DNA from: JBNKEI01 sp050288705 | Lineage (GTDB): Bacteria > Myxococcota > Myxococcia > Myxococcales > UBA5297 | Direction of reading: 5' to 3' | Length of the DNA stretch: 15,958 nucleotides | NCBI GenBank assembly: GCA_050288705.1 | Contig: JBNKEI010000027.1 | Location: 1 to 15,958 of the forward strand | Shown here: positions 5,968 through 14,209 of the stretch, piece by piece | How positions within the stretch are numbered: the stretch's first letter is position 1 | How the letters are laid out: each line of letters opens with the position of its first letter | The notes under the pieces: model-generated | Databases searched by the model: none | Told to the model about the DNA's origin: nothing | What the model saw: only the letters and a program-made list of their open reading frames with translations | Made by a program: the position numbers and the translations under genes

Positions 5968-8900
5968 ATGATGAAATCGGTGGGCTACAGATTGTCAGGG
6001 TTGGTTCAATCTAAGTCGAGGCTAAAAAAAGACGTCAATGACGGTTCCAAGTTCGGTCCTTGTTCGCCTTTAACAACCGGGAATCTCGAAAATTTCGACG
6101 ATCAGAACTCGTCGAGCAATCGATCATTTCATTCAACTGCTTATGACCTTAGTTCACCGAGTGATCTATCATTCTATTCGGCGTCAAGTGCGAGTGTCAC
6201 TGGTATTGAAGACTCGCCGAGGGCAAGTATTGTTCGGAGTTCTTTGCGAGACGAGATCAATAAAACCAGACAAGAGTCAAATCTGCATCCTTTGAGTGAA
6301 GAAGATTATTTAAAAGAAGAAGAAACCACCAGAAAAATCACAAAAAACCATGAATACACGGTTCAATTAACAAGTAGCAAATTGCAGTGGAAGCATAATC
6401 TATTACATAGGAAAAGGTCCAAGGAATATAGGGCTGTTGTAGCATTGTTGGATGATTATCATCGAATCAGATTGAGTACAGGAAGAAAAGACCGATTGAA
6501 GAACGTACTGGGGGAATTAATCAATGCCTGTGAACGGTATATTGAAAAAAAAGACGCTAATTCCGACACCAGAAATGCTGTTGAAAAACTACTGAGTGAA
6601 ACACGTAAGGCTTTTGATTCTATAACGCTTCCGCCTGATTTGAAAAAAAGTCATGTTTCCGAAGTGACTACAATTCAATTAACAAGTAGCAAGCTGCAAA
6701 GTAAGCACAATTTATTGCATAGAAAAAGATCTAAGGAATATAGATCTATTGTAGCATTGCTAGATGATTACCACCAAATTAGATTGAATACGGGTGATAA
6801 AAATAAGATAAAAAAAGTGGTGTCGGAATTGAAGAAAGCTTGTGAGCAATATATTGTAAAAAAGGATACAAATTCCGAAACCAGGGAGACGGTTGAAAAA
6901 TTGCTCAAGGAAGCAGGTCAGGTTTACAATTCTTTGTCTGGAGCTGTTGATCCTAACGAGTTGGCGGTATCCCGCATAAATTCGAATATTTTAAACAAAG
7001 AACCAACATTAACTCTTGCAAATCTTGGCATCGAGAAAGTACCGGAAGCATTAAATAAAAATTTAGAAGAGTTAGATTTGTCAAATAATTTTTTGTCTGA
7101 CTTGCCCGAGATTGGTGAGTTAGAACATTTGAAAAACCTTAGGGTTTGCACGAATGTTGCCAAAATTGGCTCGGAAAGAATATCTCGCGCAGTGGCAACG
7201 ATGAAAGAGGGCGCCACGCTTGACCTGCGTGGTAGCAATATTCGCATGCCTCAAGAGATAACCAGCGAGTTACAACCCAATGGCGTTAGGGTGCTGGTGG
7301 ATAAATCAGTGGGATTTTTGGGCAATGGAGGAATACACGGTGGAATGGAGCAGACAATAGAAGGAGACTATTCAACGGTTAAACAGTGTCTAAAGAATAG
7401 ATTTATGAATAATTCGGTGGAAATCGCCAAAACTAATAACAACTGTTTTATAAGATGTTTTGCAGAATACGTTGGTAAAAAAGGATTGCTAAAACCAGGG
7501 GAGACGGCAGAAACAGTTACCAATGAAGTCTCCAAATTGCTGCGAGATTCGGGGTTAAGGCCAGGGGCAGATCTTATCGAAGGAAACCTGCATTTGGACC
7601 AGCCTAACAACCCGGTAGCAATGGCGGTAAAAAAATATTTTGATAAAAAATATAATTTAGACCTAGCCTATAACATAATCGAACAGCACCCGCTTGTTGG
7701 TACGCAAAACAATATCTTTGGGGAGCAGTGTTCCGACCGAAAGGCCCGAGATATTGTTTTCATGCATTTCACAGCCGAAGAAATTCACTATGAATTGTTT
7801 GATCCAAAACATTCTATGTTTGCAGGATTTAATAGCCGAATGGTTGACGAGGAATATGACTATACAAAGCGAAGAGAAGAAAGCGAGGCATCATGGCGGG
7901 CTTATGCGGAAAGCGACACGGGTAGTAGTTTTAAAGCCAAAATGATGGATTTTGATCAACGATTAAACGCCTTACTCAGCAATCCGCCGGAAACGCTCTT
8001 GGAAGCAGAAACAAACCTTCCCTGGTTCTTGTTGGACGGGTCATTGGGAGCCGGTAGTGTCGATGTACGTAGTGAAATGGTAACTGCTGACCACCTTTTT
8101 CAAGTAGTCTCAAAGCTTCGGATCTCAGGGTTTTCCCAAGGTTTATGCAATGAGGTTCGCGATCATTTACAAAAAAAATTGAAAATAACCGCTGAACGTT
8201 CGGAACAAAAATGCACAGAGTTAGGTCAGGAAGACCATTGGGAATTTTTGATTCGCAATGGAACCTCATTTTATTCCAAACATGAAAAAGCGACTGTCCG
8301 CATAACTTTTCAGTTTGACAAGTTGCAACGCGAAGAATTACCGCCGGGAGACAGTAATCAGAAAGAATCTCGCACACGCTATTGCGATACGCGATCAGGA
8401 AGCATGACCTCCCGATCACAGGAGACTAAAAGCCATCTGGGAACGAGTGTAATGGCGCCTTTTTCTTTGCCAAATAATATGGTGGCGGCGGTTGGAGGCT
8501 CAGTTGATCTTAATGTATACAGGAACGAAACATTAGAAGATAAGAATCATCATCATATACAATCTGATTGCAAACCGATTCCCAGCAAACTAGAGGTGTT
8601 TTCTGGTAATGCTAATATGATCATAAGTGTTGATGGCCCAAAGCCGCGCAGAGAGCATGTGACTATGCCTAATAAATTGCGGCTGCAACTTCCAAAGGGA
8701 GCATGTGAAAAGCCTGCTCAGGAATATCAACAGTTTAAAGTATGTGTGAGTAATCCTTCCGGAATGCACGCTGTCGCCTATTCAGTACACTCGTTTCCGA
8801 TACAAAGATTGGTTGATGGACTGCGTATGCATCTAGAAAAGCATGGTTTGTCCGCCAAGGAAGCGGAGAACTTATTAGAAAAAGCACGCAGTGATTTTTT

Positions 8901-11900
8901 CAATGAAAAGAATTTCACCGCCAGAAACCAGTATTTGTTTACTGGAAGCCTAGTGTCACAATGTTTTAAAGAAAAAATGGGTTTTTCCACCCAGTTTGAA
9001 ACTTTTTTTGAGGTTGATGCGGAATTGAGTGCAGTCCAGCAAGTGGGAGTTTCACTGAATGACGGCGCGGAAATGTGTGTCATTAAGGAGGATATTGGCG
9101 AGGGAGTAGAGAGTCAACAGGCTCAAAGGTTTGAAGATGGCAAAAGCATTTCCTTTGGTGCTTCCTTGGCTACCAAAAGTGAGTTGCCAGATCACCAAAC
9201 TTTCAAAATTGAAGCAGGTCCTAGTCTTACACTGTTCGGTACCACTAAGGAATACGGTCAACATTTGAGTTCTCGATCGCTAGCTAAAGCAATGGTGACT
9301 CGCGCTGATTCTCTCCACCGGTATAAAGCTGAAGTAAATGTGACTGTTAAAATTAACTCGAATACGAAACGGAAAATTCCCCCGTTTCAGTGTCAGATTC
9401 CAATCGAATTGGTCATTCCTGAATCGCATTACAATAATTTCGAGAGTAAAGTGTTGAATAATGAAAATGCTGCGCAGACTAACAATCCAGCACGAATCTC
9501 CTTCTTGCCGCACGAAAGGGAAGCCTCTAATGCGAAAGCCATTCAAAATTCATTTCACTTCGGCTACGCCATGCAAATACCGGGAGCAGAGAAAATATTT
9601 CATACTATTCGACAAACTTTGCATGCAGACAGTTCTTTTAATAAACTCGATATACAGCAGCAAAGCAATATTGTTAAGTCTCTGCAGGTAGAATATGCAG
9701 TGCCAGCTATCCGGGCGAAACATCAATCCTTGCTTCAAGGCTGCCCCCTTATTTATCAGTTTTCGGTCGGCAGTAATCAATATAGAATTGAACTCGTCGC
9801 GGAATACAGTCTTCCCGATGATTATTACAAAGAAACAAATATGTCAGCCTATCGCTTTAACAGGGGCACTTCGATTACTGGAAATTCAGAAAACAAATCG
9901 CAATATTCGAAGATAAGCCTGGGAGCAGGTGCGCGTTTTTCTTTGCCTCCCCAAAAAGGTGCATCAGTTTCTTTTAGTGGCGCATTGCGGTTGACGGGAG
10001 CTTTGTCTCGCGGACAGGAGCACTCGGTTACCTCGGGCTTTAGAGAGCATCGCTGCCTAAAAACTAGCAATGACATCTTGCGCTTCGATTGTCCTACCAT
10101 TTATACACTGACTATTAACTGCCAAGACCCCCGGGGAAAACCAATAACCAGCAAGCCAGCCCGTATTTTGGGAACAACGTCAATTCATGTTCCCACCGAA
10201 TTCTACCCGAAATTTGAACAAGAGGACGCCCTTAAAAATAGGGCAACTGCCTTACAAACAAGCAATGAAAAAGAGTTTCTAGCGCGGCAAGGTAAACTGC
10301 AGCTTTCTGAACAAGGCATCGATTCCACTCATGTTGCTATTTATGGTGTTGCTGAGCTTGCCTCGGTAATATCTCGTATGGTGGAAAATAATAATGAAAA
10401 TTCTAGTCATAGATTGAATACAAAATTCTCATATGCAATTAGTAAAATGGTTAATCCAGAATATTTACAGTCAAAAATTGAGAGCCTAATCGGCCCAAGC
10501 GGCGTAGCAATTCCGTTAGATTTCGTTTCTGGTTGTCAGCGTACAATTACTTTACGAATGAAACCCTGTAGTCCCGTGAATATGGGCGCCGTCGACTCGT
10601 TAGGCTTAGAAAATTATACCGAAAGCTATTCTAGATTTTCTTGCAAAGAAGAAAAAAAGAAATCCGGTTCGTTACAAATCGGGGTGGTAGGTATAAGTGT
10701 GGGGAGGTATCGTGCCAAAGACGATAGCGATATTACCAAAATGAGCCAAACCACTAGAACTGGTGGTCATGCCAAAAGCAGGCAGTCTCATCTAGGTATA
10801 GATGGAGATATTGAAATTGGAGAGAGTAAAGAAAAATCGCATACTAATACCTTGGGCAGCATGAATCTCACAATGGCCATTCAAAAAGGTCCTGCCCAAA
10901 AAATTTACGCCGACGCGCTATACGAAATTTCCCTTCACGAACTGGCTCCGGAAGCCCGTATCATGTTTAACGGTTGCCTACCTCCCTCTCAGGAAGAGTC
11001 TACCGAGTATTGCAAAATTAAGCACGGCCTAGAATTGATTATGCCCAATCAGTTAGCAGCAAAATACCATTTGCTAAAACCATCAGACCACGTCCCCAAT
11101 TCTGACCAAAGCGTGCTTCTTAGCCGAGAATGTAGTTATATTCAACCGGAAATTGCATTGCATTGCTCGCATATTGAGCACCTAGACGCCGAACGGATTT
11201 TGCCCAAAATCACTCAACTTTTGCAAAAAAAAATGTTTGAAAGCCATGTCCATCCCGAAATTGCGGCAGGAAATGGACCTACGGTTCAAAAGCGCATTCT
11301 AGATGAATCATTTTCCCCGCTGGCATTGCGCGCTAATTTTGGTCAACTACGCAGTACCGGAGTTTCCAAACAGATCTATTATCCGAAAAGAAATACTCAG
11401 AAAGTGGTCACTATTCGTGTCACCGCTTCTCTCGGTAACCCCGAATACCAGGGAGCGCGTGATTTGGGAATTAGTGCCGGAGCTAAATCTTTCCAAGAAC
11501 GCAAAAATGCTAAGGCCCAAACAACCTCGCTCTCGGGAGCAATCGACGTACACGCCAGTACGAGTTCTGCAGTAGTTGGTTATTATGGTTTTGATATCCA
11601 GGGAGGAATTGAACACGCCAATAAGATTGGAAATCAATCACAAAATACATTTCGTAATTACCGCCGCCTAGATACCAGTAAGGCGGAAGAATTTATTCAT
11701 CCCGTCGAGTATCGAATCGAGCTATGGGATGGCGACGTGGAAAGCGAGGCGACTGGCCTATTGCGAAAAATGAACCCGTTTTCGTCGGTTCCCGATCAGA
11801 AAGAACCCTTTGCTACGGCTACAGTTCCCGGCAGTTTACGTGTTGTAGTTCCGGCTGCTCTTACTAAACCTGGACCATCTGCTCGACAACCAGAGCAAAT

Positions 11901-12744
11901 GGCAGAGCAAATGGCAGAGCAAATGGTCAAAGGTAGATTCCTGCACGAATCGGTGAAATCAGGTTACTCGGGGAAAAACTTCGACAGACAACCGATTCTT
12001 TCCAAAAGCCTGCATGCGTTGAATTTTCCAGGAGCTCTCAAGGTCGCCCGTTGGGCAGCAGCAGTTTTTTCTTCGGCGCCGCCAAGCAGTATGCATGATT
12101 CGTCCGGCCAAGTTCCTTCCTTACCGCCGAGATTTGAGCCGAACAAAATTGATGGCGCAACATTAAACCAGGCATTTAGTGCGGACAACCTGCGAGGCAA
12201 TATTGAGCTTTTACTTAATCACCAGTACGAAATTCATTTGCAAGGCAACAGTAATGGTGGAGACAAACTAACCGTTGGCTTGGAAATAACTAAAGCAAGA
12301 TGGCTAGCGCAGGAACAAACCAAAGGGCGTTACCAAAATAGGCATATACAGGAACCAGAATCAAATACCGAACATATTCGCAGGCGATTTCATACGGTCA
12401 ATATTGAAGGAGGTTTGTTCTTCGATGGGGGGATCAATTGGAATGCGGTGGGAGGTAAACTCAAAGAATTTGACTTAGTGGAAGCAAAAAATTCGATTGA
12501 TAAAGACCTTAGTGAGAAAGTTAGTGAATATAAGCAAGTCTACGAATTCGGCGAAATGGATGTGTGTTTTCATGTTTATGGCTCTAATGGGCAATACGTG
12601 CAAGTGGACGTGCCTTGCGGAATGACTGGTGCGATTATGTCCGAAAAAGCAGAGATTCTTAGCCAACAATTTCCGGAAGTGTTTTCTCGTTCGTCGCTGT
12701 CCACTGTCTTGAGTAGCCATGATATGGCTGTTTTTCCGGTTTAA
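5968..12744 (+). CDS. Giant modular protein: helical repeats, LRR, OTU-like protease candidate, six repeated beta-rich modules
   Basis: From ATG 5968 the product has 2,258 residues. There is no Sec signal peptide. Residues 1-75 are Ser-rich and flexible. Two helical repeats follow (about 132-221 and 236-325, period 104; QLTSSKLQ, KHNLLHRKRSKEYR, VALLDDYH). Residues about 346-431 hold a short leucine-rich segment (NLEELDLSNNFLSDLP). Cys493 in TNNNCFIRCFAEYVG and His607 in EEIHYELFDP fit the Cys and His boxes of OTU-type deubiquitinases, although the usual DGNC Asp is Asn. From about residue 690 to the end, six modules close with a hydrophobic strand ending in Pro: LRLQLPKG (~902), IELVIPES (~1150), TSIHVPTE (~1410), LELIMPNQ (~1695), LRVVVPAA (~1960), VQVDVPCG (~2215). 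The module region is Gly/Ser-rich and beta-like, and no transmembrane helix is evident. I do not recognise it. A host-directed effector or toxin is a reasonable inference, but a structural or adhesive role cannot be excluded. It is a single uninterrupted frame. Confidence 0.9.
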   Translation: MMKSVGYRLSGLVQSKSRLKKDVNDGSKFGPCSPLTTGNLENFDDQNSSSNRSFHSTAYDLSSPSDLSFYSASSASVTGIEDSPRASIVRSSLRDEINKTRQESNLHPLSEEDYLKEEETTRKITKNHEYTVQLTSSKLQWKHNLLHRKRSKEYRAVVALLDDYHRIRLSTGRKDRLKNVLGELINACERYIEKKDANSDTRNAVEKLLSETRKAFDSITLPPDLKKSHVSEVTTIQLTSSKLQSKHNLLHRKRSKEYRSIVALLDDYHQIRLNTGDKNKIKKVVSELKKACEQYIVKKDTNSETRETVEKLLKEAGQVYNSLSGAVDPNELAVSRINSNILNKEPTLTLANLGIEKVPEALNKNLEELDLSNNFLSDLPEIGELEHLKNLRVCTNVAKIGSERISRAVATMKEGATLDLRGSNIRMPQEITSELQPNGVRVLVDKSVGFLGNGGIHGGMEQTIEGDYSTVKQCLKNRFMNNSVEIAKTNNNCFIRCFAEYVGKKGLLKPGETAETVTNEVSKLLRDSGLRPGADLIEGNLHLDQPNNPVAMAVKKYFDKKYNLDLAYNIIEQHPLVGTQNNIFGEQCSDRKARDIVFMHFTAEEIHYELFDPKHSMFAGFNSRMVDEEYDYTKRREESEASWRAYAESDTGSSFKAKMMDFDQRLNALLSNPPETLLEAETNLPWFLLDGSLGAGSVDVRSEMVTADHLFQVVSKLRISGFSQGLCNEVRDHLQKKLKITAERSEQKCTELGQEDHWEFLIRNGTSFYSKHEKATVRITFQFDKLQREELPPGDSNQKESRTRYCDTRSGSMTSRSQETKSHLGTSVMAPFSLPNNMVAAVGGSVDLNVYRNETLEDKNHHHIQSDCKPIPSKLEVFSGNANMIISVDGPKPRREHVTMPNKLRLQLPKGACEKPAQEYQQFKVCVSNPSGMHAVAYSVHSFPIQRLVDGLRMHLEKHGLSAKEAENLLEKARSDFFNEKNFTARNQYLFTGSLVSQCFKEKMGFSTQFETFFEVDAELSAVQQVGVSLNDGAEMCVIKEDIGEGVESQQAQRFEDGKSISFGASLATKSELPDHQTFKIEAGPSLTLFGTTKEYGQHLSSRSLAKAMVTRADSLHRYKAEVNVTVKINSNTKRKIPPFQCQIPIELVIPESHYNNFESKVLNNENAAQTNNPARISFLPHEREASNAKAIQNSFHFGYAMQIPGAEKIFHTIRQTLHADSSFNKLDIQQQSNIVKSLQVEYAVPAIRAKHQSLLQGCPLIYQFSVGSNQYRIELVAEYSLPDDYYKETNMSAYRFNRGTSITGNSENKSQYSKISLGAGARFSLPPQKGASVSFSGALRLTGALSRGQEHSVTSGFREHRCLKTSNDILRFDCPTIYTLTINCQDPRGKPITSKPARILGTTSIHVPTEFYPKFEQEDALKNRATALQTSNEKEFLARQGKLQLSEQGIDSTHVAIYGVAELASVISRMVENNNENSSHRLNTKFSYAISKMVNPEYLQSKIESLIGPSGVAIPLDFVSGCQRTITLRMKPCSPVNMGAVDSLGLENYTESYSRFSCKEEKKKSGSLQIGVVGISVGRYRAKDDSDITKMSQTTRTGGHAKSRQSHLGIDGDIEIGESKEKSHTNTLGSMNLTMAIQKGPAQKIYADALYEISLHELAPEARIMFNGCLPPSQEESTEYCKIKHGLELIMPNQLAAKYHLLKPSDHVPNSDQSVLLSRECSYIQPEIALHCSHIEHLDAERILPKITQLLQKKMFESHVHPEIAAGNGPTVQKRILDESFSPLALRANFGQLRSTGVSKQIYYPKRNTQKVVTIRVTASLGNPEYQGARDLGISAGAKSFQERKNAKAQTTSLSGAIDVHASTSSAVVGYYGFDIQGGIEHANKIGNQSQNTFRNYRRLDTSKAEEFIHPVEYRIELWDGDVESEATGLLRKMNPFSSVPDQKEPFATATVPGSLRVVVPAALTKPGPSARQPEQMAEQMAEQMVKGRFLHESVKSGYSGKNFDRQPILSKSLHALNFPGALKVARWAAAVFSSAPPSSMHDSSGQVPSLPPRFEPNKIDGATLNQAFSADNLRGNIELLLNHQYEIHLQGNSNGGDKLTVGLEITKARWLAQEQTKGRYQNRHIQEPESNTEHIRRRFHTVNIEGGLFFDGGINWNAVGGKLKEFDLVEAKNSIDKDLSEKVSEYKQVYEFGEMDVCFHVYGSNGQYVQVDVPCGMTGAIMSEKAEILSQQFPEVFSRSSLSTVLSSHDMAVFPV
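6361..6942 (+). repeat. In-gene tandem duplication, period 312 bp
   Basis: Copies start at 6361 (GTTCAATTAACAAGTAGCAA) and 6673 (ATTCAATTAACAAGTAGCAA) and run about 270 bp each. Similarity is visible at DNA level as well as in protein, which points to a recent in-frame duplication within the giant gene. Confidence 0.9.
11893..11928 (+). repeat. Three 12-bp units in the giant gene
   Basis: GAGCAAATGGCA at 11893-11904 and 11905-11916, then GAGCAAATGGTC at 11917-11928, encode EQMA, EQMA, EQMV. They lie in the linker between the fifth and sixth beta-rich modules and look like a slippage-prone in-frame microsatellite. Confidence 0.9.
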
Positions 12745-12779
12745 AAAGGAAGACTACTTTCGTTCGATTATTTAAATGT

Positions 12780-12813
12780 CCCTTCTCCCTTAGGGAGAAG
12801 GTTAGGATGAGGG
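12780..12813. repeat. REP-like palindromic element
   Basis: CCTTCTCCCT (12781-12790) and AGGGAGAAGG (12792-12801) form a near-perfect palindrome followed by TTAGGATGAGGG. This is the wording of short palindromes widely dispersed in proteobacterial genomes. It starts 36 bases after the giant gene's stop and could stabilise or end its transcript, although no T-run follows. Confidence 0.5.
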
Positions 12814-12912
12814 TCAACTCAAGATAAGTCTGCTCTAACCTTGATCGATAAGCCACTTGTCGTAGCTCGACGCTCAAGTGCGCCAAGCTCGCTCTGTTGA
12901 GTAAGTACGATG

Positions 12913-13152
12913 TCACGCAAGTTCATAAGTCATAATGGACAAATTTCCGGAATCTTGTCCATTATGATTTTCAAAAGATGCATTTTTCCAGTTAGCCAGC
13001 CCCAAGTAGCAAGCAGTTTGCGCCCCGGCAGTCAAAGCGAAGACAGTTGGTCGATGCCAGGAGTCATGTTGATCCAGCAATCGCCAATCCTGTTTTTCTA
13101 TGGCAAGCCGAACGTTTTCGGAGAAAAGCTGGAAAAGCTGTAGAGATTGTAT
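12913..13152 (-). pseudogene. In-frame relic after the second binding-protein gene
   Basis: The frame of the binding-protein gene continues past its TAG (13153-13155) for 79 more codons to a TGA at 12913-12915, with no start codon near its beginning. It reads LQLFQLFSENVRLAIEKQD, then a helical-looking run through FALTAGAQTACYLGLANW. This is more protein-like than the opposite-strand frame at 12910-13143. It may be the tail of a lost gene fused by decay, or chance. No family recognised. A large palindrome sits in its last third. Confidence 0.28.
12930..12967. repeat. Perfect 13-bp inverted repeat with a palindromic loop
   Basis: TCATAATGGACAA (12930-12942) is the exact reverse complement of TTGTCCATTATGA (12955-12967). 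The 12-base centre ATTTCCGGAATC contains the palindrome TTCCGGAA. It could be a terminator for either neighbour, a protein-binding operator or the scar of a mobile element; there is no T-run for a standard terminator. Confidence 0.7.
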
Positions 13153-14118
13153 CTACTTCCACCCGGCATAGGATGCCACGTTTTCTTTGGTGACCAGGTG
13201 GGCAGGTATAAGGATAGTAGAATGGGCAAGACGTTTTCCATTTAATAGCTGAATGCCGATTTCCAATGCCTTAGCAGCCATTCGGTTGGGAAACTGAGCG
13301 GAAGAAGCTGCTATTAACGAGGAGGAATCCTTTAAGCGTTCAACAACTGCCGGAGAACCATCGACCCCGGTAATAACTAAATTATTACGCTCGGCTTGGC
13401 GAGCGGCTATTTCTGCGCCTAGAGCAGTAGGGTCGTTTATAGCAAATACGGCATCGATGTTAGCATGTATAGTAAGCAAGTTGGTCATTTTCTCCAAACC
13501 GCCAACCTTGCTACCTCCCCCATTTTCTTTATCAGAAAGAATTGTAATACGAGGATAAGGTTTTAAAGCTTCCTTGCATCCCTGAACGCGATCTCTAACC
13601 GAAGATACAGGGGGGCCATTAATGATTACTAAATTGCCTTTTCCGCGCAATTTCTGGGCAAGAAATCGGCAGGCTAATCTGCCTGCCTGCAAATTATCAG
13701 TAGTAATGGTGGCGTCGGCCTTTTCGGCGGTGACATCTACTGCTAACACTTTGATTCCCGCATTACGCGCTCGTTGTGTTGCCGAGGCGATTCTTTCTGA
13801 ATGATCTGCTGTGAGTACAATCAAATCGACTTTTTGAAAAATGAAACTATCAATTTGACGAATTTGTCGTTGGAGATCGTAGGCGCTAGAAACTACCGAA
13901 ACCTTAATTCGTCCCGGTTGTTTTTTTGCCAAGGACTCTACTGTTTCTCCAATGCGAGCAAAAAAAGGATTTCCGAGGTCGGAAACAGTGACTCCAATAG
14001 ATTTAAGCGGAGTAGCCCTTGCTAAGCTGCTTAGGCTGGCGCAAAAAAAAATTACCATCAAGGCCTTTTTGGCCAGGTTGTCGTCAATCAGAAGTCGTCT
14101 AAAAATAATTAAGTTCAT
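13153..14118 (-). CDS. Second periplasmic sugar-binding protein of the ABC cluster (RbsB-like paralogue)
   Basis: This is a 321-residue type-I periplasmic binding protein that would capture a sugar and deliver it to an RbsC-type permease. The signal peptide has a KK n-region, hydrophobic ALMVIFFCASLSSLA and an ARA cleavage site near residue 35; the fifteen or so residues before KK make it unusually long, so a later start is possible. No ribosome binding site precedes the ATG at 14118. Ligand-contact positions known from E. coli RbsB appear conserved: GNPFF (Asn50, Phe52, Phe53), the Asp of AVDV, Arg in SVRDRV, Asn in INDPTALG, Asp in GVDGSP and Gln in SSAQF. The RbsB Arg after the Asp of AVDV is Val here, so the sugar may not be ribose. 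It has two Cys (LAC, GCK) also present in its upstream paralogue, with which it shares roughly 45% identity by eye. It lies 82 bp downstream of that paralogue, past a terminator-like hairpin, so expression may be lower. Confidence 0.85.
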   Translation of the reverse strand: MNLIIFRRLLIDDNLAKKALMVIFFCASLSSLARATPLKSIGVTVSDLGNPFFARIGETVESLAKKQPGRIKVSVVSSAYDLQRQIRQIDSFIFQKVDLIVLTADHSERIASATQRARNAGIKVLAVDVTAEKADATITTDNLQAGRLACRFLAQKLRGKGNLVIINGPPVSSVRDRVQGCKEALKPYPRITILSDKENGGGSKVGGLEKMTNLLTIHANIDAVFAINDPTALGAEIAARQAERNNLVITGVDGSPAVVERLKDSSSLIAASSAQFPNRMAAKALEIGIQLLNGKRLAHSTILIPAHLVTKENVASYAGWK

Positions 14119-14156
14119 ACGCTTTTAATAATGCATGATTTTCAGTGAAAACCAGT

Positions 14157-14179
14157 GGCGCCCACAAAAGGTGTGCGCC
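14157..14179 (-). promoter_or_regulatory. Hairpin between the two binding-protein genes
   Basis: GGCGCCCAC (14157-14165) pairs with GTGTGCGCC (14171-14179) with one mismatch around a 5-base loop. It lies just downstream of the terminator-like structure on the transcribed strand and may protect the upstream mRNA from 3' decay, a known feature of binding-protein genes. That role is inference. Confidence 0.45.
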
Positions 14180-14181
14180 GG

Positions 14182-14209
14182 AAAAAAACTGACTCAATTT
14201 TAGTGAGTC
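14182..14209 (-). terminator. Weak intrinsic terminator at the end of the first binding-protein gene
   Basis: On the minus strand GACTCA pairs with TGAGTC across a 7-base loop that contains the gene's stop codon (complement of 14200-14202), followed after two bases by seven T. The stem is only 6 bp, so partial readthrough into the second binding-protein gene is likely. Confidence 0.5.

Noticed and set aside
8000..12744. Assigning the giant protein to a named effector family such as AvrE/DspE or a Tc-type toxin
   Set aside because: Size and beta-rich character are suggestive, but I see no motif specific to those families, so the name would be guesswork.
12910..13143. Plus-strand 77-codon frame between the giant gene and the binding protein
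   Set aside because: It has no ribosome binding site, spans the large palindrome, and its opposite strand reads more like protein.
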